DNA of 64,000 nt from Choricystis sp. odSpoLacu1 (GCA_958009055.1 OY253663.1:62001-126000), one strand, 5' to 3'. Positions 11,857 through 23,631 are shown, counted from the first letter of the stretch. The notes: generated by a model from the sequence alone, not told the origin. Numbers and translations: made by a program.

Positions 11857-13170
11857 ATGCCCGCCGCCGCCGCCTCCCGCGCGGCCGGGCGCGCCCTCCT
11901 GCTGCGGGACTACATAGCAGCCCGCCTCACCGCCCCGTCGGGCGGCTACTTTGCGGCGGCCGCCCCCCCCGTGGGCGCGTTGGCCGCCCCCATTCCGTTT
12001 GGCGACCTCCCCTCCCGCTCCGCGTATCGCGACGCGCTCGCGTCCGCCTACGCCGCCCTCACCCTTCAGGGAGGCGCCTGGCTGACCCCCGCCGAACTAT
12101 TCACGCCGCACTATGGCGCCGCCCTGGCGGGTTGGATGCTGAGCCAGCAGGCGGGGGAGGGAAGGGTGAGCGAGATCGTGGAGGCCGGGGGCGGCACGGG
12201 CACGCTCGCGTGCGACGTGCTGGCCGCCATCCAGGCGGCCTGCCCTGCAACGTACTCGGGACTCACCTATGCCTCGCTCGACGTGTCTGCCTCCCTGTCT
12301 GCGGCGGCCGCGTCCAAGATTCGGGGCGCGGGGCACGGTCCGCGCCACCGCGCGGTCGTCGGCGACGCGCGAGACGTCGCCGCGTGGCCGCCCCCGCCCA
12401 CCACCCCGGGACGCACCATCATCCTGGCGTGCGAAGTGTTGGACAACCTGCCCCACGACCGAGTGCGCCCCGACGGCGGCGGCGGCTGGCTGGAGGCGGT
12501 GGTGGAGTGTGAGAACGATGACGCATCCTCCGTCCCCACCCCCCTCTCCGAACGCCACCGCCCCGCGGCCGACCCCCTCATCCTGCGCGTGTTGCAGACG
12601 GGGGTGCCGTGGTCGAGTGGAGGGGGTGGTGGTGGAGGCAAACAGCGACAGTCCAGCCTGCTGACGAGCGCGGTGGCGTGGGCACTGGGCGAAGACGGCG
12701 CTCACGCCGTCGCCACCCCCGGTAGCGACGTCTGGCTGCCCACCGGCGCGCTGGCCTTGTTTGACGCCGCCTTCGCCGCCCGCCCCCACCACACCCTGCT
12801 GGCCGCCGACTTTGACGCGTTGCCGGGGGTCGCGCTGAGCGGCGCGGGCGCGCCGCTGGTTGCCGCGAGCGACGCGGAACGCGGCACCATCGACCTGCCT
12901 TCGCTCTATACCCTGCCCCCCGCGGGCTCGGGCGGCGCCACTGACATCTTCTTTCCCATCGACTTTACATTCCTGGCCCGCCTGTACGCGGCCGCGGGGG
13001 CGGCCGCGCGCTCCGACGGCGCGGCCGCGCGCCACTGTTCCAGCGCGTCATTTTTTCGCGCAGTGCTGGACGGCCCCTCCCCCACCGCCACGCTGAGCGG
13101 ATGGGACCCCATGGTGGACGACTTTGAGAACACGAGCGTGCTGGTGGGGCGGGCGGGCGCGGGTAGATGA
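11857..13170 (+). CDS. NDUFAF7/MidA-like mitochondrial protein arginine methyltransferase
   Basis: Single exon, 437 residues, DUF185/MidA family SAM-dependent methyltransferase. In animals and plants the family member NDUFAF7 methylates an arginine of a complex I subunit during assembly. Visible family features: N-terminal RDYIAARLTAPSGGYF-like segment, HYGAALAGWML, the SAM-binding loop VEAGGGTGTLACDVL (about 108-122), and CEVLDNLPHD (about 192-201). The end VDDFENTSVLVGR is less typical. The start ATG at 11857 follows solenoid B by 61 bp. The N-terminal Ala/Arg segment could serve mitochondrial import. Convergent with SmE, 109 bp apart. Confidence 0.85.
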   Translation: MPAAAASRAAGRALLLRDYIAARLTAPSGGYFAAAAPPVGALAAPIPFGDLPSRSAYRDALASAYAALTLQGGAWLTPAELFTPHYGAALAGWMLSQQAGEGRVSEIVEAGGGTGTLACDVLAAIQAACPATYSGLTYASLDVSASLSAAAASKIRGAGHGPRHRAVVGDARDVAAWPPPPTTPGRTIILACEVLDNLPHDRVRPDGGGGWLEAVVECENDDASSVPTPLSERHRPAADPLILRVLQTGVPWSSGGGGGGGKQRQSSLLTSAVAWALGEDGAHAVATPGSDVWLPTGALALFDAAFAARPHHTLLAADFDALPGVALSGAGAPLVAASDAERGTIDLPSLYTLPPAGSGGATDIFFPIDFTFLARLYAAAGAAARSDGAAARHCSSASFFRAVLDGPSPTATLSGWDPMVDDFENTSVLVGRAGAGR

Positions 13171-13279
13171 AGACTTTTTCTGGATCTGTAAAAATGCTGT
13201 TGTTTTAAAAACGAAAAGATGACCGGTTTGGCCCCAAAAAACAATCAGAAACAAACGCCCACACTCTGTCTCTCTCTCT

Positions 13280-13912
13280 TCACGCCGCCGGCTGAGCGGC
13301 CGCCCCTGCCGGCCGCATCAACGTGATGGCGTCGCCCTTGAGCAGGATGCGGCCGAGCGGCCGCCGCGTGCCTTTCTTGGCAGACACTTCTTCCGCTTCA
13401 TCCAGCACCATGTTCATGTACTCGTCGAAACCCTGTGAGAGTGTGATGAGTGTGTGTGTGTGAGTGTGTGAAGAAAAACGACGACCCCGTTTTCTTCCGA
13501 CCTCCTTTTTTTTTTCCCTCCTCCATCCCCCACTCACAATGATCTTGCCCTCGATCCTCATGTTGACGTTGTCGTACAGCCAGATCTGGACGGGCTGGCG
13601 CGACTGCAGAAACCTGAAGATCAGGTTCTGTGGGGAAAGGGGAGGGAAGGGGGGGACGTTGGAGGAAGGGTGTCGGGGTTGTCTCCTCTCCTCCCGGTGG
13701 ACGCTCCTCCACACACACACACACACACACGCATGCCGCGTCGCTGCACGTAAGAGCTTCAGCCAGGGTGCCCGAATCTGTGTCGCCGGCGCGCGCTACG
13801 CCCCTTGTTCCCCTGCCGCCGCCCCGATTGGGCGTCCCCCCCAAAAAAGCCTGCCCTCCCCCACCACACTCACGATCGGCTGCGTCATGATGCGCTTGAC
13901 GCGGGGCGGCAT
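13280..13912 (-). CDS. SNRPE: Small nuclear ribonucleoprotein E (SmE)
   Basis: Sm-ring subunit of spliceosomal U snRNPs. Three exons, all phase 0: 13874-13912 ([13 protein letters not shown]), 13538-13627 and 13280-13432; introns 13433-13537 and 13628-13873. Spliced product 93 residues, the normal length. Sm1 motif: [27 protein letters not shown]; Sm2: [13 protein letters not shown]. The junction KII|GFDEYMN is exactly where the conserved IIGFDEYMN runs, confirming the splice. Head-to-head with gyrase B across 182 bp (13913-14094). Confidence 0.96.
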
Positions 13913-14094
13913 GGTGTCGGCGTGCGTGGGGGGGGGCGGCGTGTAACCAGAGGGGGGAGAGGGCGGGCGAAAGTGCGCCGGCCGTCGAAGAAGAGTGTTT
14001 TGGTCGGCCGGCTTCGCTCACACTGTCGCCGAAAAAGCGGGAGCTTCCCTCCCTTCCCCAACTCTCAGCCACGCTGTCCGCCCGGCGGTCCGCC

Positions 14095-16438
14095 ATGTCG
14101 GCTGCCGCCGCGTTGCGCACGCTGGCCGCGGCGTGGCGTGGCGTGGCGGCGCCCGCGCCGCGCGCCGCGCCGCCGCCGGCGCGCGCGTCATTCGGCGCGT
14201 TTTCGTCGCACTGCCGCCCCTTTGTCACGTCGCGCGCGACGGCGACGAGCCCCAGTCCGCCAGTGGAGGATGGCAGCTATGGTGCCGACCAGATTCAGGT
14301 GAGTGGGAGGGAGAGAGGGGGGAGAGGCGGGCCGGCGCGCGCATGGGCTTTTTTTTTCGGTTTCGACACGACGCGTGCGCTCACCCACCCGCCACACCAC
14401 ACAGGTCCTCGAAGGCCTGGACCCCGTGCGCAAGCGCCCCGGCATGTACATCGGCTCCACCGGCGCCCGCGGCCTGCACCACCTGGTGTGGGAGATTCTG
14501 GACAACTCGGTCGACGAGGTGCAGGCCGGCGTCGCGACGCGCGTCGACGTCGCGGTTGACACCGTTACCGGCTGGGTCTCCGTCACCGACGACGGGCGCG
14601 GCATCCCGGTGGACTTGCATCCTTCGACAGGGAAATCAGCCCTGGAAACCGTGCTGACCGTGCTGCACGCAGGCGGCAAGTTTGGCGGCGACGCGTCGGG
14701 CTACCAAGTGTCGGGCGGCCTGCACGGCGTCGGCATCTCCGTCGTCAACGCGCTGTCTGAATCGCTGCGCGTCACCGTGTGGCGGGATGGCAACGAACAC
14801 TCGCAAGCGTACGCCAAGGGAGCGGCGTTGGGGCCGCTGGCGACGGTTGCGCAGGCGCACGACAGACCGGCGCGCACAGGCACGCGCGTCGACTTCAAGT
14901 ATGATGCGTCCGTGTTTGCGTCGGGTGTCGAGTTTGATCCAGACACCATCCGGGCGCGCCTGCGTGAGCTGGCGTTTTTGAACGCGGGCGCGACCATCCG
15001 GTTTCGGGTGGGGCCGGGGGCGGCGACCGGGATTGATGATGAAGACGAGAGCGAGAGCGTCGGCAACGGCGCCGCGACTGCAGACGCCGCCGCCTCCACC
15101 ACCACCACCACACCGCGCCCCCCTACCTGGGAACACTTCCACTTCCCCACCGGCCTGCGCGAGTACGTCACCTGGCTCAACCGCGACAAGCAGCCGCTGC
15201 ACGACCCAATTTTTGTCAAACAAACCGTCAACGGCGTCGTCGTCGAGGTCGGCCTGCAGTGGTGCGCGGACGCGTTCTCAGACACTCTGGTCGGCTTTGT
15301 CAACTCGGTCAAGACTATTGATGGCGGCACCCACATGGACGGCCTGCGGTCGGCACTCACGCGCACGCTCAACGCGCTCGCGCGCTCCTCCAAAACACTC
15401 AAAGAAGGCGACCCCTCCCTCCCGGGCGACCACGTGCGCGAAGGCCTGGGCGCCGTCGTGTCAGTGCGCGTGCCCAACCCCGAGTTTGAGGGCCAGACAA
15501 AGACGCGGCTTGGCAACCCGGAAGTGCGCAAACTGGTCGACGGTGTCGTCGCGTCCGAACTCTCGGCCGCCCTGGAGCTGGACGCCGCCGCCCTGGGCGC
15601 CATCCTGGCCAAAGCGTTGCAAGCTTTTCGTGCCGCGGAGGCCGCCAAAAAGGCGCGCGAACTGGTGCGGCGCAAGTCGGTGCTTATCAAGTCGACGCTG
15701 CCCGGCAAACTTGCAGACTGCACCTCGTCCGACAGGGCCGCCTCCGAAATCTTCATCGTGGAGGGTGACTCTGCTGGCGGCTCCGCCAAGCAGGCGCGCG
15801 ACCGCACGTTCCAAGCCATCCTGCCTCTGCGCGGCAAGATCCTGAATGTCGAGCGCAAAGACAACGCGTCGCTCTACAAAAACAACGAGATCGCAGACCT
15901 CATCGTCGCCCTGGGCCTGGGCGTCAAAGGGGCTGCCGACTCGGATGGCGGGCCCGACCCCCTGGCCGGCCTGCGCTACGGCAAAGTCATCCTGCTCACC
16001 GATGCCGACGTCGATGGCGCCCACATCCGCACGCTGTTGCTCACCTTTTTGTTCCGCTACTCGAGGCCCCTGTTTGAGCGGGGGCACGTGTTTGTGGGTG
16101 TCCCTCCCCTCTACAAAGTGGAGCCGGTTGGGGCGGCCAGGCGCACCGGGGGGAGTGTGTACGCATACGACGAGGCGGAGCTGACGCGCGTGCTGGCGGG
16201 GCGCGCTCCCGGGTCGTACACAATTCAACGCTTTAAGGGTCTGGGTGAAATGATGCCGGAACAGTTGTGGTCCACCACCATGGACCCGTCCCACCGCACC
16301 CTGCGTCGGTTGACGCTGGAGGACGCGGCCGAAGCGTCACACCTGTTTGCGCTGTTGATGGGCGACCGCGTCGCGCCGCGGCGCGCGCTCATCGAGGCGC
16401 ACGGCGCGAGGCTGACGCTGGATGAGCTGGACATTTGA
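14095..16438 (+). CDS. gyrB: DNA gyrase subunit B, organelle-targeted
   Basis: ATPase subunit of type II topoisomerase of bacterial origin, acting on plastid and/or mitochondrial DNA. Exon 1 14095-14298 encodes an Ala/Arg/Ser-rich presequence ([18 protein letters not shown], about 60 residues); intron 14299-14404; exon 2 14405-16438. Total 745 residues. GHKL ATPase motifs: [39 protein letters not shown] motifs: [16 protein letters not shown] and [16 protein letters not shown]-terminal [21 protein letters not shown] closes the protein. A short acidic/Thr insert lies near residues 240-270. The spliced leader excludes bacterial contamination. A matching gyrA is not in the window. Confidence 0.96.
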
Positions 16439-16591
16439 GCTGTGTGGGGTGTTAGAATGGAAAAAGCACACCGTGTGCGTTAACACTCGTAATGAAACAA
16501 AAACGGGGCGGGTTTTTCTCTCTGCACTTGTTAAACAAACGCACGCGCGACAAAACGTAAAAAAACAGCAAGTCTCTCTCCCCCTCTCAAT

Positions 16592-17245
16592 CTAGTGCTC
16601 CATGCCGTTGCACCCATTGCTCACGCTGCGGCTGCCCCCGTCGTCGCCGTTGGTGGGGTTGTCGCCGTTGTCGTCGCCCCCACCACCACCCTCTCTCTCC
16701 GCGTCGTCCTCATCCTGCGACCCGCTGCGCGCGCGCAGCGCCGCCCTCATGTTGTAGTGCGCCCGCCGCCGCGCCTCAAACCGGCGGCGCTTGCTCTCCG
16801 CGGCTTCGTCGCCCAGGGAGCCGGGCAGCGACCCATTGCCCCACTCGTCGCTCGACCGCGTCGCCGACGACCGGGCGCCGCCGCCCGCCGACACGGACGA
16901 GCCGCGGGCCGCGTCCTCGGCTTCGTGTTCGGCCAAAGCTTCCTCGAAGCGGCGGGCTGCCTCGGAGCCGGCTTCCAGAGGGGACACGCCGCACGCGGCT
17001 TCGTCGCCGCTCGCGTCGCCGTCGTCGGGCAGGGGGGCGTGGTAGGGCGTCTTGGGTTCGTCGATGGGGGCGGGGTTGAGCTCGGCCTTGATGCGCTCGT
17101 TTTCTTCCAGGTTGGCTGTGGGGGGTTGTGTGGGTGGGTGGGTGGGTAGGACGGCGACGAATGGCGTGTGGGGGGACAGCGCGTGCCGTCGACCGTCCCT
17201 CTGCCTCTCACCTTCGTTTCAGTGGACGCGGGTTGATCCTGTCAT
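16592..17245 (-). CDS. Protein phosphatase inhibitor 2 (in-frame TGA at conserved Trp)
   Basis: Inhibitor-2/Glc8 family regulator of protein phosphatase 1. Exons 17212-17245 and 16592-17115; intron 17116-17211. Conserved features: NLEENERIKAEL, IDEPKTPYHAPL, and the C-terminal KRRRFEARRRAHYNM helix. Spliced exon 1 reads MTGSTRVH-stop-NEA; other members have Trp at that stop (RVxW, part of the PP1-docking motif). The stop is TGA at 17219-17221 (complement) and splice phase fixes the frame, so another start would not avoid it. It may be a nonsense mutation or a one-base error (TGG to TGA); TGA ends most other genes here, so general recoding is unlikely. About 185 residues if read through. Confidence 0.8.
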
Positions 17246-17459
17246 TGTGGCGACAGGAGGGTGGCGTGTGTGCGCGTGTGGGAGGGAGGCGCCGCGCGCG
17301 GGAACGAAAAGGGCGGATGGTTGTGCGCCCTGCCCTGGTGAAGAGAAAGAAAACAACGATGTTCTCCTCTCACGTCCCCGCGACCCCACCGTCTGGTTCT
17401 TTCCCCTTGTTCTTCACACACACAGGCGACGCCACAGCAGCATTACAAAAAATACATCA

Positions 17460-18527
17460 TCATTCCTGCATCGGCTTGTCGCCTCCTCCCTCCCCCTCTT
17501 TGTCTTTGTCCGCCGCCGCCTGCACCGCCGTCAAAAAGTCGGCCACCGAAAAGCCGGCCGCCTGCAGCCCAAAGTGGGCCAGATCCAGCGCACCCGACGT
17601 GAGGGCGGCCGAAAACTTGTCCAGCTGCTCCCTGAACTGGGCGGACGACACCATGGCCTCCAGCCCTTGCTGCGAGCGGTGGCCGGGGGGGAGGTGGGGG
17701 GACAACGCTTCCAGCATGCCAGGTTGCCGCACCAGGGGCAGCAGGGCGTCTGGTGTCAGCACAGCGCCGAGAGAAGGGCCAGGGCGGGCGCGTGGCGGCG
17801 GCGCGGCACCGCCAGCCGCGCCGGCAAGTGCAGCAGCCAGCGCGCTGGCGTCCACGGTGCCGCCACCACCACCCTGTTGCGACGGCGGTGGCGGCGGCAT
17901 GCCCACGGCGCGCAGGGCGGCCGCCAGGGCGGCGGCGGTGATGCCGGCGCCACCGCCGGCGGGGGGGGAGGGACCCGCGTCGTCGCCACTCGCGCCGTCG
18001 TCGCCGTCGTCCGCGTCCATGGCGCTGTTGGCGGCGGTGTTGAAGGCGGCCAGGGTGGCCGCATCCTTGGACGCGTCGGGCTCCTGGGCCCACAGGTAGA
18101 CGTTGCGGGAGGCGTCGGTAAAGGACAGCTTGAACACGCGCGCGTTGGGGACGGGGGTCAGCGTCGCCTCCCCGGGAAACAGGATGAAGTCGACTTCAGG
18201 GGAGGGAGGGGCCGCCAGCGGGGCCAGGCCGTCCACACGCTCCAGCCACTGGAAGCGGGGCAGGCCGTCGGGGCCCTGCGGAAGGAAGGGGAGGTGGGGG
18301 GTGGGTTAAGAGGTCGTGACAAAAAAACAAACAGCGTTCCACACACCACACCGGCACACACTCATCACACAAACCTCACTCACCCTGTGCAGCCGCACCA
18401 GGCCGCGCCGCGGGTCGGGCTCCAGCTGCGCGCCCGCGACGCGCATCAGCCCCGCGCGAAACTCGATGAGCGTCTGGTCCAGCGAGTCCTCGCCGTCGCT
18501 GAGCATGCTGATTTCGTCGGTCTCCAT
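17460..18527 (-). CDS. RPN13: 26S proteasome ubiquitin receptor Rpn13/ADRM1
   Basis: Ubiquitin receptor of the proteasome 19S lid that also recruits the deubiquitinase UCH37. Exon 1 18384-18527 (48 codons), exon 2 17460-18275, phase 0; 319 residues. The N-terminal Pru domain is clear: LIEFRAGLMRV, GLVRLHR, FQWLERVDG, FILFPGEATLTPVPN, ARVFKLSFTD, VYLWAQEPD. After a Gly/Ala/Pro-rich linker (about 130-215) the C-terminal DEUBAD-like helical domain follows (LLPLVRQPGMLEALSPHLP to FSVADFLTAVQAA), which binds UCH37. Divergent with MCTS1 (212 bp); its stop lies 214 bp from the start of the inhibitor-2 gene. Confidence 0.93.
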
Positions 18528-18739
18528 TGAGTGCGTGGCGTGGCAGAAAAAAGGGAGGAGATGCCGGGTGCGCGAAAAAAAAGCTGGGAGAGTGAATAAT
18601 TGATCGACTCGCCGGTTTTTTTTTTCACTTCAACTCTCGCCCGCCGACGCAAAAAGCAGACGGCGCCAGCACTCACACACGGCAACACGCATCCCTTGAG
18701 CTTGCACCGATCGCCTCGACCCCACCCTTTCCACCCCAA

Positions 18740-19523
18740 ATGTCGCCCACCGACAAGGACGCCGTGCGGCCGACGGGTGGCCCGTTCCGTAAGTTCACGC
18801 TCAGCGACGTGTCCACCCAGAACGCGGTCAAGTCCAGCATACAGCGTGCGATACGGGGTGAGTGTGTGGGGGAGAGATGGCTGAAGAGAGTGCGCAAAGC
18901 ACGCACACATCCGCTTGACGCCCCCCCGCGCCAACCAACCCCTCTCTCTCTTCCACACAGCCAAAGTGTGCGACCTGTACCCCAGCCTGGAGGAGACGGG
19001 CGCCATTGACGACATCATCCCCAAAAAGGCGCAGGGCAGCCTGGCCAAGTGGTGCGTTGTGTGGTGGAGAGAAAAGGAGAGGGACGACAAGTGCACGACG
19101 GCCCTCTTCACTCACACACACACCGCCTCCCCCCACAGCCCCGACCACATCCAGATCTTTGTCATCGACCGCACCCCCCTCTTCTTCGCGGAGCGGGACG
19201 GCCCCTGGTACCCCACGCTGAGGCTGCTGCACCGCTACCCCGACATGATGCCCAAACTGAGGGCCGACCGCGGCGCCATCAAGTTTGTGCTGTCGGGCGC
19301 CCACATCATGTGCCCTGGACTCACCAGCCCGGGCGCCACCATCCACGACGACGTGGGCGCAGACGCGCCGGTGGCCATCTATGCAGAGGGCAAGGAGCAC
19401 GCGATGGCGGTCGGGTTGACCAAGCTGTCGACGGCCGACATGAAGGCGGTCAACAAGGGGGTGGGCGTGGAAAACATTCACTATTTGAATGATGGACTGT
19501 GGAAGACGGCGTTGTTTGCGTGA
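18740..19523 (+). CDS. MCTS1: MCTS1/Tma20-like translation re-initiation factor
   Basis: PUA-domain factor that with DENR recycles 40S subunits and supports re-initiation. Three exons: 18740-18857, 18961-19051, 19139-19523; introns 18858-18960 and 19052-19138 (second donor GTGCG). 197 residues. Conserved stretches: [65 protein letters not shown] (PUA), and the ending [13 protein letters not shown], nearly identical across eukaryotes. Splice phases 1 and 2 restore the conserved text exactly. Confidence 0.95.
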
Positions 19524-20021
19524 TGCGTGGGGGTTGGGGGGAGCGCGCGCACCTGTCTGTGTGTTCTGGCGTCGTCCGTTGGAGGGGTGTAAACTGACTG
19601 TGTGCCCAGCGTTCTGTTTTTTTGTTGCTTTGTGGCTCAGGATGGGTGGGGGGGGTGGAAGGGCCGACCCACCCTGGCGGTGAACGCGAGGGGGAGAGTG
19701 TTCTTTTGAGCTCTCGTTCCGCGCGCTCACTCATTCCCGCTCACCCACCCCCTTCCCTCCCTCACCACCCCATTTTTTCGACACCGCGTCTGCGCCCGCC
19801 ACCCCCCCCACACGCACTCTGGCGTTGCACAAAGCGCATCCCAACATGAATAACAGTGAAACAAGGACGTTGAAAAAAAACATAAGTGCGCGGGTGGGGT
19901 GGGTGCGCGTGTTGCTGCAGCACGCACACGCGACGACGCTTCCCTCCTCCTCCTCTCCCCCTCTCTCTCCCCCAACCAAAAAAAACAGCGTGCGTTCGTT
20001 GCCTACGCTCCATTACTTTGC
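19524..20021. other. Convergent intergenic region
   Basis: 498 bp between the stop codons of MCTS1 (+) and NAF1 (-). It must hold both 3' untranslated regions. A TGTAA occurs at about 19588 on the plus strand, the polyadenylation motif known from chlorophyte algae, but this is only suggestive. No coding, tRNA-like or repeat structure was seen. Confidence 0.5.
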
Positions 20022-22245
20022 TCACTGGCCATCCCACCCAGGAGGCGGCTGCTGCTGCTGCGGCCAGCCCGCGGGCGACGCGCCGCCCGCGGGCGGCCCC
20101 CACCCCGCCAGTGGGGCTCCGCCCGGCGCGTAGCCGGTGGCCGCATACTGAGCCGCCACCGCGAACGACACCGGATAATGGCCATAGGGGCCGTAGGACC
20201 AGCGGGCGCCGGCTGGAGAGGAGGGAAGAGAGTGGATGGGGTGAGCCAGCGTGGACGCGACAACGACGACGGCCGCCCGCGCCCAAAAATCGACCCAATT
20301 CTCACACCCGCCCATCCTGCCCCCACGTCTCACCTGCAGGAACACCATACGCCCCGCCATACGGCATGTGCTGGGGGCCGGCGCCAGCACCGGCGCCGCC
20401 ACCGCCGCGGCCACCACGGCCACCACGCCCCCGACCAGACCGGGGACCACGGCCGCGTCCACTGCGTTTTCCGCGACCGGGTGCAAGCTGAGGAGAGGGG
20501 TGCAGCGTATGAGATCAATGGTCAACTCCAGTGCGACGCACACAGGCGCCATGCGCCCCTTGTGCGCACATCCAACCAACGCACCTGAGCCGCCGTCTGC
20601 TGCGCACGCTGTTTGACGACTTCCTGCTCGCGGCGCATGAACTTGGCCTCCTCTTCATCGTCGCTGAACTTGGTTTCGTCGGGGTCGGCCGGGTCGGCGT
20701 CTGCGGCGTCGTAGCTAAGGGGTGGGGGTGGGGGGTAACCGTCAGTATGCGCTACACTGCATGTTGCGGTGCGCCATTCGCTTGCACACCGACCAAACCG
20801 TGCGCCGCGCACTGCGCCGCAACTCACCCTTTGGCCTTGAGTTTGTCGGGCACCAGCATGTCGGCGTACTGGTCCACCGAAAACACCGCAACTCCGGGTG
20901 CGACGTTGGCGGGCACATCGCCCGCGTAGTACCGCAACGCGTAGAATGGGGCCTTGACCTGACCAAATACGTCTTCCACGTGGCCCAGAGGGGTGCGGTC
21001 GGCCAGGCAGAGCACGGAACCCTCGGCCAGAGTGCGGCCTCCTTCGTTGGTCTGGGGGTGCGCGTGTGTGTGGTGCGCTGTTGGTTGCGCAGCATGCGGT
21101 GTGTTGTGTGCAGTGTGTTTTCATGCGGCACACGCGAGTGCGGAGCAAACGGCAGCACGGCGACGCATGTGCGACGCACACAAAAATGACACCCCCTCAC
21201 GCTCGACTCTGAGCCCCCTTCCTGCGCCGCACTTGGCACCGCATCCGTCCACATGCGGCGCACACTACTCACAAATGTCGCACACCCACCACCGCGGTCT
21301 CACCTGAACGATGATCATTCCTTCCACCAGGCTGGCGATGTTGCCAGCCTCGGTGACAGGCTCGTCGGACGTGATATCGACATCGAAAGCAGCAGGCGGA
21401 GGAAGGCCGAGTGCGTCGGCACCCCTGTGTGGTGTGTGCGAAACAAGAGGTTAAAAAACGGCGTGCATGGGGGCAGCGCGACGATGTTCGTATGTCAGTG
21501 TGCGCGGTCGCAGCACACACTGCCCCCTCTCATCCCCCCCTACCCCCATTTTCACTCTCACCTCTCCACGGGTTCGTCACCCTCGCCATCGTCGTCAGCT
21601 GCCAGTGCATTGATCATGGCCCGCAGGTCCTCAGGGCCGCCGATGATGTCGCCTTCGTCGTCCGACGACGAGCTCTCGCTTAGTGCGCCCGCACCGGGGT
21701 GGCCGTCCGTCGGGATCAGGTGCACGCGCACGGTCGCCTCACCTGGGAATGGGGAGGATATGGCGTTAGCAAGCGAGTGGGGGCGGTGGGAAGGCGTGAT
21801 TCGACATCGATTTTTTGGGGGTTGGGGCAGGCGGGAGGGCGCAGAGCGCTCGGGGCCTGGGCGGCCTCTCTCTCTTCTCACGACTCTCACCTTCTCTCTC
21901 CACTATCTCCAGCGCCAGCACCACCTCCGGCTCCCCCCCATCCTCATCCTCGTCCCCTTCCTCGTCATCCGTGTCCATGCTTTCCGGCGCCGGCGTCGCC
22001 AGCACGCGCTGGGGCACCGCATACAGGGGTGCTTCTGCGGCGCGCCTCAGAGCGGCGTGTTCCGCTGCAGCAGCAGCGGCCGCCACTTCCAGGTCGTCCA
22101 CGTCGGGCAGTTCTTCAGCTTCATCGTATTGCAGCAGGTCGTCGTCGTCATCGATGCCAGCGGGAGGCGGCGCTTGTGGGCGCCGTTTGGGCGGCAGCAC
22201 GACGCACTCGCCCGCGGCCGACGCGGCCGCGACGGCGAGGTCCAT
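20022..22245 (-). CDS. NAF1: H/ACA snoRNP assembly factor NAF1
   Basis: Assembly chaperone that holds dyskerin during H/ACA RNP biogenesis and is replaced by GAR1. Seven exons: 21891-22245, 21562-21742, 21304-21424, 20828-21051, 20585-20714, 20334-20487, 20022-20212. Spliced product 451 residues. Acidic N-terminus (IDDDDDLLQYDEAEELPDVDD), then the Gar1/Naf1 core: SVLCLADRTPLGHVEDVFGQ, FYALRYY, VFSVDQYADMLVPDKLKAKGYDAADAD, SDDEEEAKFMRREQE. C-terminal RGG-like region (GRGRGPRSGRGRGGRGG) and Gly/Pro/Tyr-rich tail are RNA-binding in character. This is the most intron-rich gene of the window; all six introns restore the frame exactly. Confidence 0.93.
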
Positions 22246-22825
22246 GTGAAGGTGGTGATTGGGAAGAGCGTGTTCGTGTGCTGTGTGTGTGTGTGGTGAA
22301 CGGCAGGGGAGAGGAGGGTTGGTCGACGGCTCCATGCGCTTCCCGACGCTGGCTGACATGTCGGTGCGTTGGCCTCACTCCCCCCACGTCTCCGTCGTGC
22401 TTTCCCCCGCGTGAGCGCCGTGGGCATACCACACACACCGGCAGTCACACGCAGCCTTTTGCGAAGCGCGGCGCGACTGCGTGGGTTTTGGCCACAGCGC
22501 GGCGTCCCCTCCCCAACGGCAAGGTGGCGCCGTGCCGTTTCAGCAACCAGCGCCTGTCTGCCTTGCCACTCTGCTCGTGGGGCTGCACAACAAGCCCAGC
22601 ACGGCGTGTGCGCACCTGGTGTGTGCGTGCGTGTGGTGTGAATGCGGCTAACGTGTAATGTGCGACGAAAAAAAAAACACTCTGTCGTCGAGGGAGAGCT
22701 CTGCTTCGTTTTTCTCTTTCGCCGTCGGGCTCTCTCTTCGCGGCGGGCGGCGTCGGCGGCTCACATACTTCGCATCAACTTTCTCCTCCCTCCTCTCACC
22801 ACCCCATCCTCACCCCCCTCTCCAA
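22246..22825. promoter_or_regulatory. Divergent promoter region NAF1 / cyclophilin
   Basis: 580 bp between two start codons in opposite directions, so it should carry both promoters and 5' leaders. Sequence is less GC-rich than coding DNA, with GTGTGTGTG runs near 22285 and pyrimidine-rich tracts near 22785. No convincing open frame or motif was found. Confidence 0.5.
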
Positions 22826-23507
22826 ATGTCGGCCGCCCCGCGTGTCGAGCTGACAACGAGCATGGGTGCGCTCACGGTGGAGCTGTACGTGCAGCACGCT
22901 CCCCGCACCTGCCGCAACTTTGCTGAACTGGCCAAGAAGGGGTACTATGATGGCACGGTGGTGAGTTGAGTGGACAGAGAAAGGAGAGAGAGGAAAGTTT
23001 TTTGCACACGACCACCGCTCACCCTCTCTCCCCCACACACATCCCACAGTTCCACCGCATCATCCCCAACTTTGTCGTCCAAGGCGGCGACCCCACCGGC
23101 ACCGGCAGGGGGGGCGAGTCCATCTACGGCCCCACCTTTGGCGACGAACTCCACCCCGGCCTGCACCACACGGGCGCGGGCGTGCTGAGCATGGCCAACG
23201 CGGGGCCGGGCACCAACGGCAGCCAGTGAGTACTGTTGTGGTTGTGATTGTGGTTGTAGGCGTGCGTGTGTGTGGCTAGAGTGGGGCGTGCTTGGTGCCA
23301 CCCACTCGACCTCCCTTCCCCCCCCCCCCCCCCCCGCGCAGATTCTTCCTCACCCTGGCCCCCTGCCCCTCCCTGGACGGCAAGCACACCATCTTTGGCC
23401 GCGTGTGCGGCGGCATGGAGACCGTGAAACGGCTGGGCAGCGTGACGACGGACGCCAACGACCGGCCGACGGCGGACGTGGTGCTCGTGTCGGCGCGGCT
23501 GGTGTGA
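22826..23507 (+). CDS. Cyclophilin, PPIL1-like peptidyl-prolyl isomerase
   Basis: Single-domain cyclophilin, spliceosome-associated PPIL1 type by its short ends. Exons 22826-22960, 23050-23225, 23342-23507; introns 22961-23049 and 23226-23341, the latter ending in a long C-run. 158 residues. Motifs: [49 protein letters not shown] with catalytic Arg in [22 protein letters not shown], and [15 protein letters not shown]. It converts prolyl peptide bonds between cis and trans. Head-to-head with NAF1, convergent with NF-YA. Confidence 0.93.
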
Positions 23508-23631
23508 AAAGAGAGAGAGAGACAGAGAGAGTGTGTGTTGTGATTCCGGTTTTGGTGCTGTTGTGTTCTACACGCTGCGCGCGCGTGCCTGCGCGTCTTT
23601 TTCCCCCCAAAACAAACTAAAAAACAAGACC

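Noticed and set aside
14095..16438. Gyrase B as bacterial contamination
   Set aside because: It has a spliceosomal intron and a targeting presequence and is head-to-head with SmE.
17219..17221. TGA as a general Trp codon or selenocysteine
   Set aside because: TGA ends most genes of the window (for example RNR2, GyrB, HydA, ZDS), and Sec at a Trp site of a non-redox protein is unlikely.
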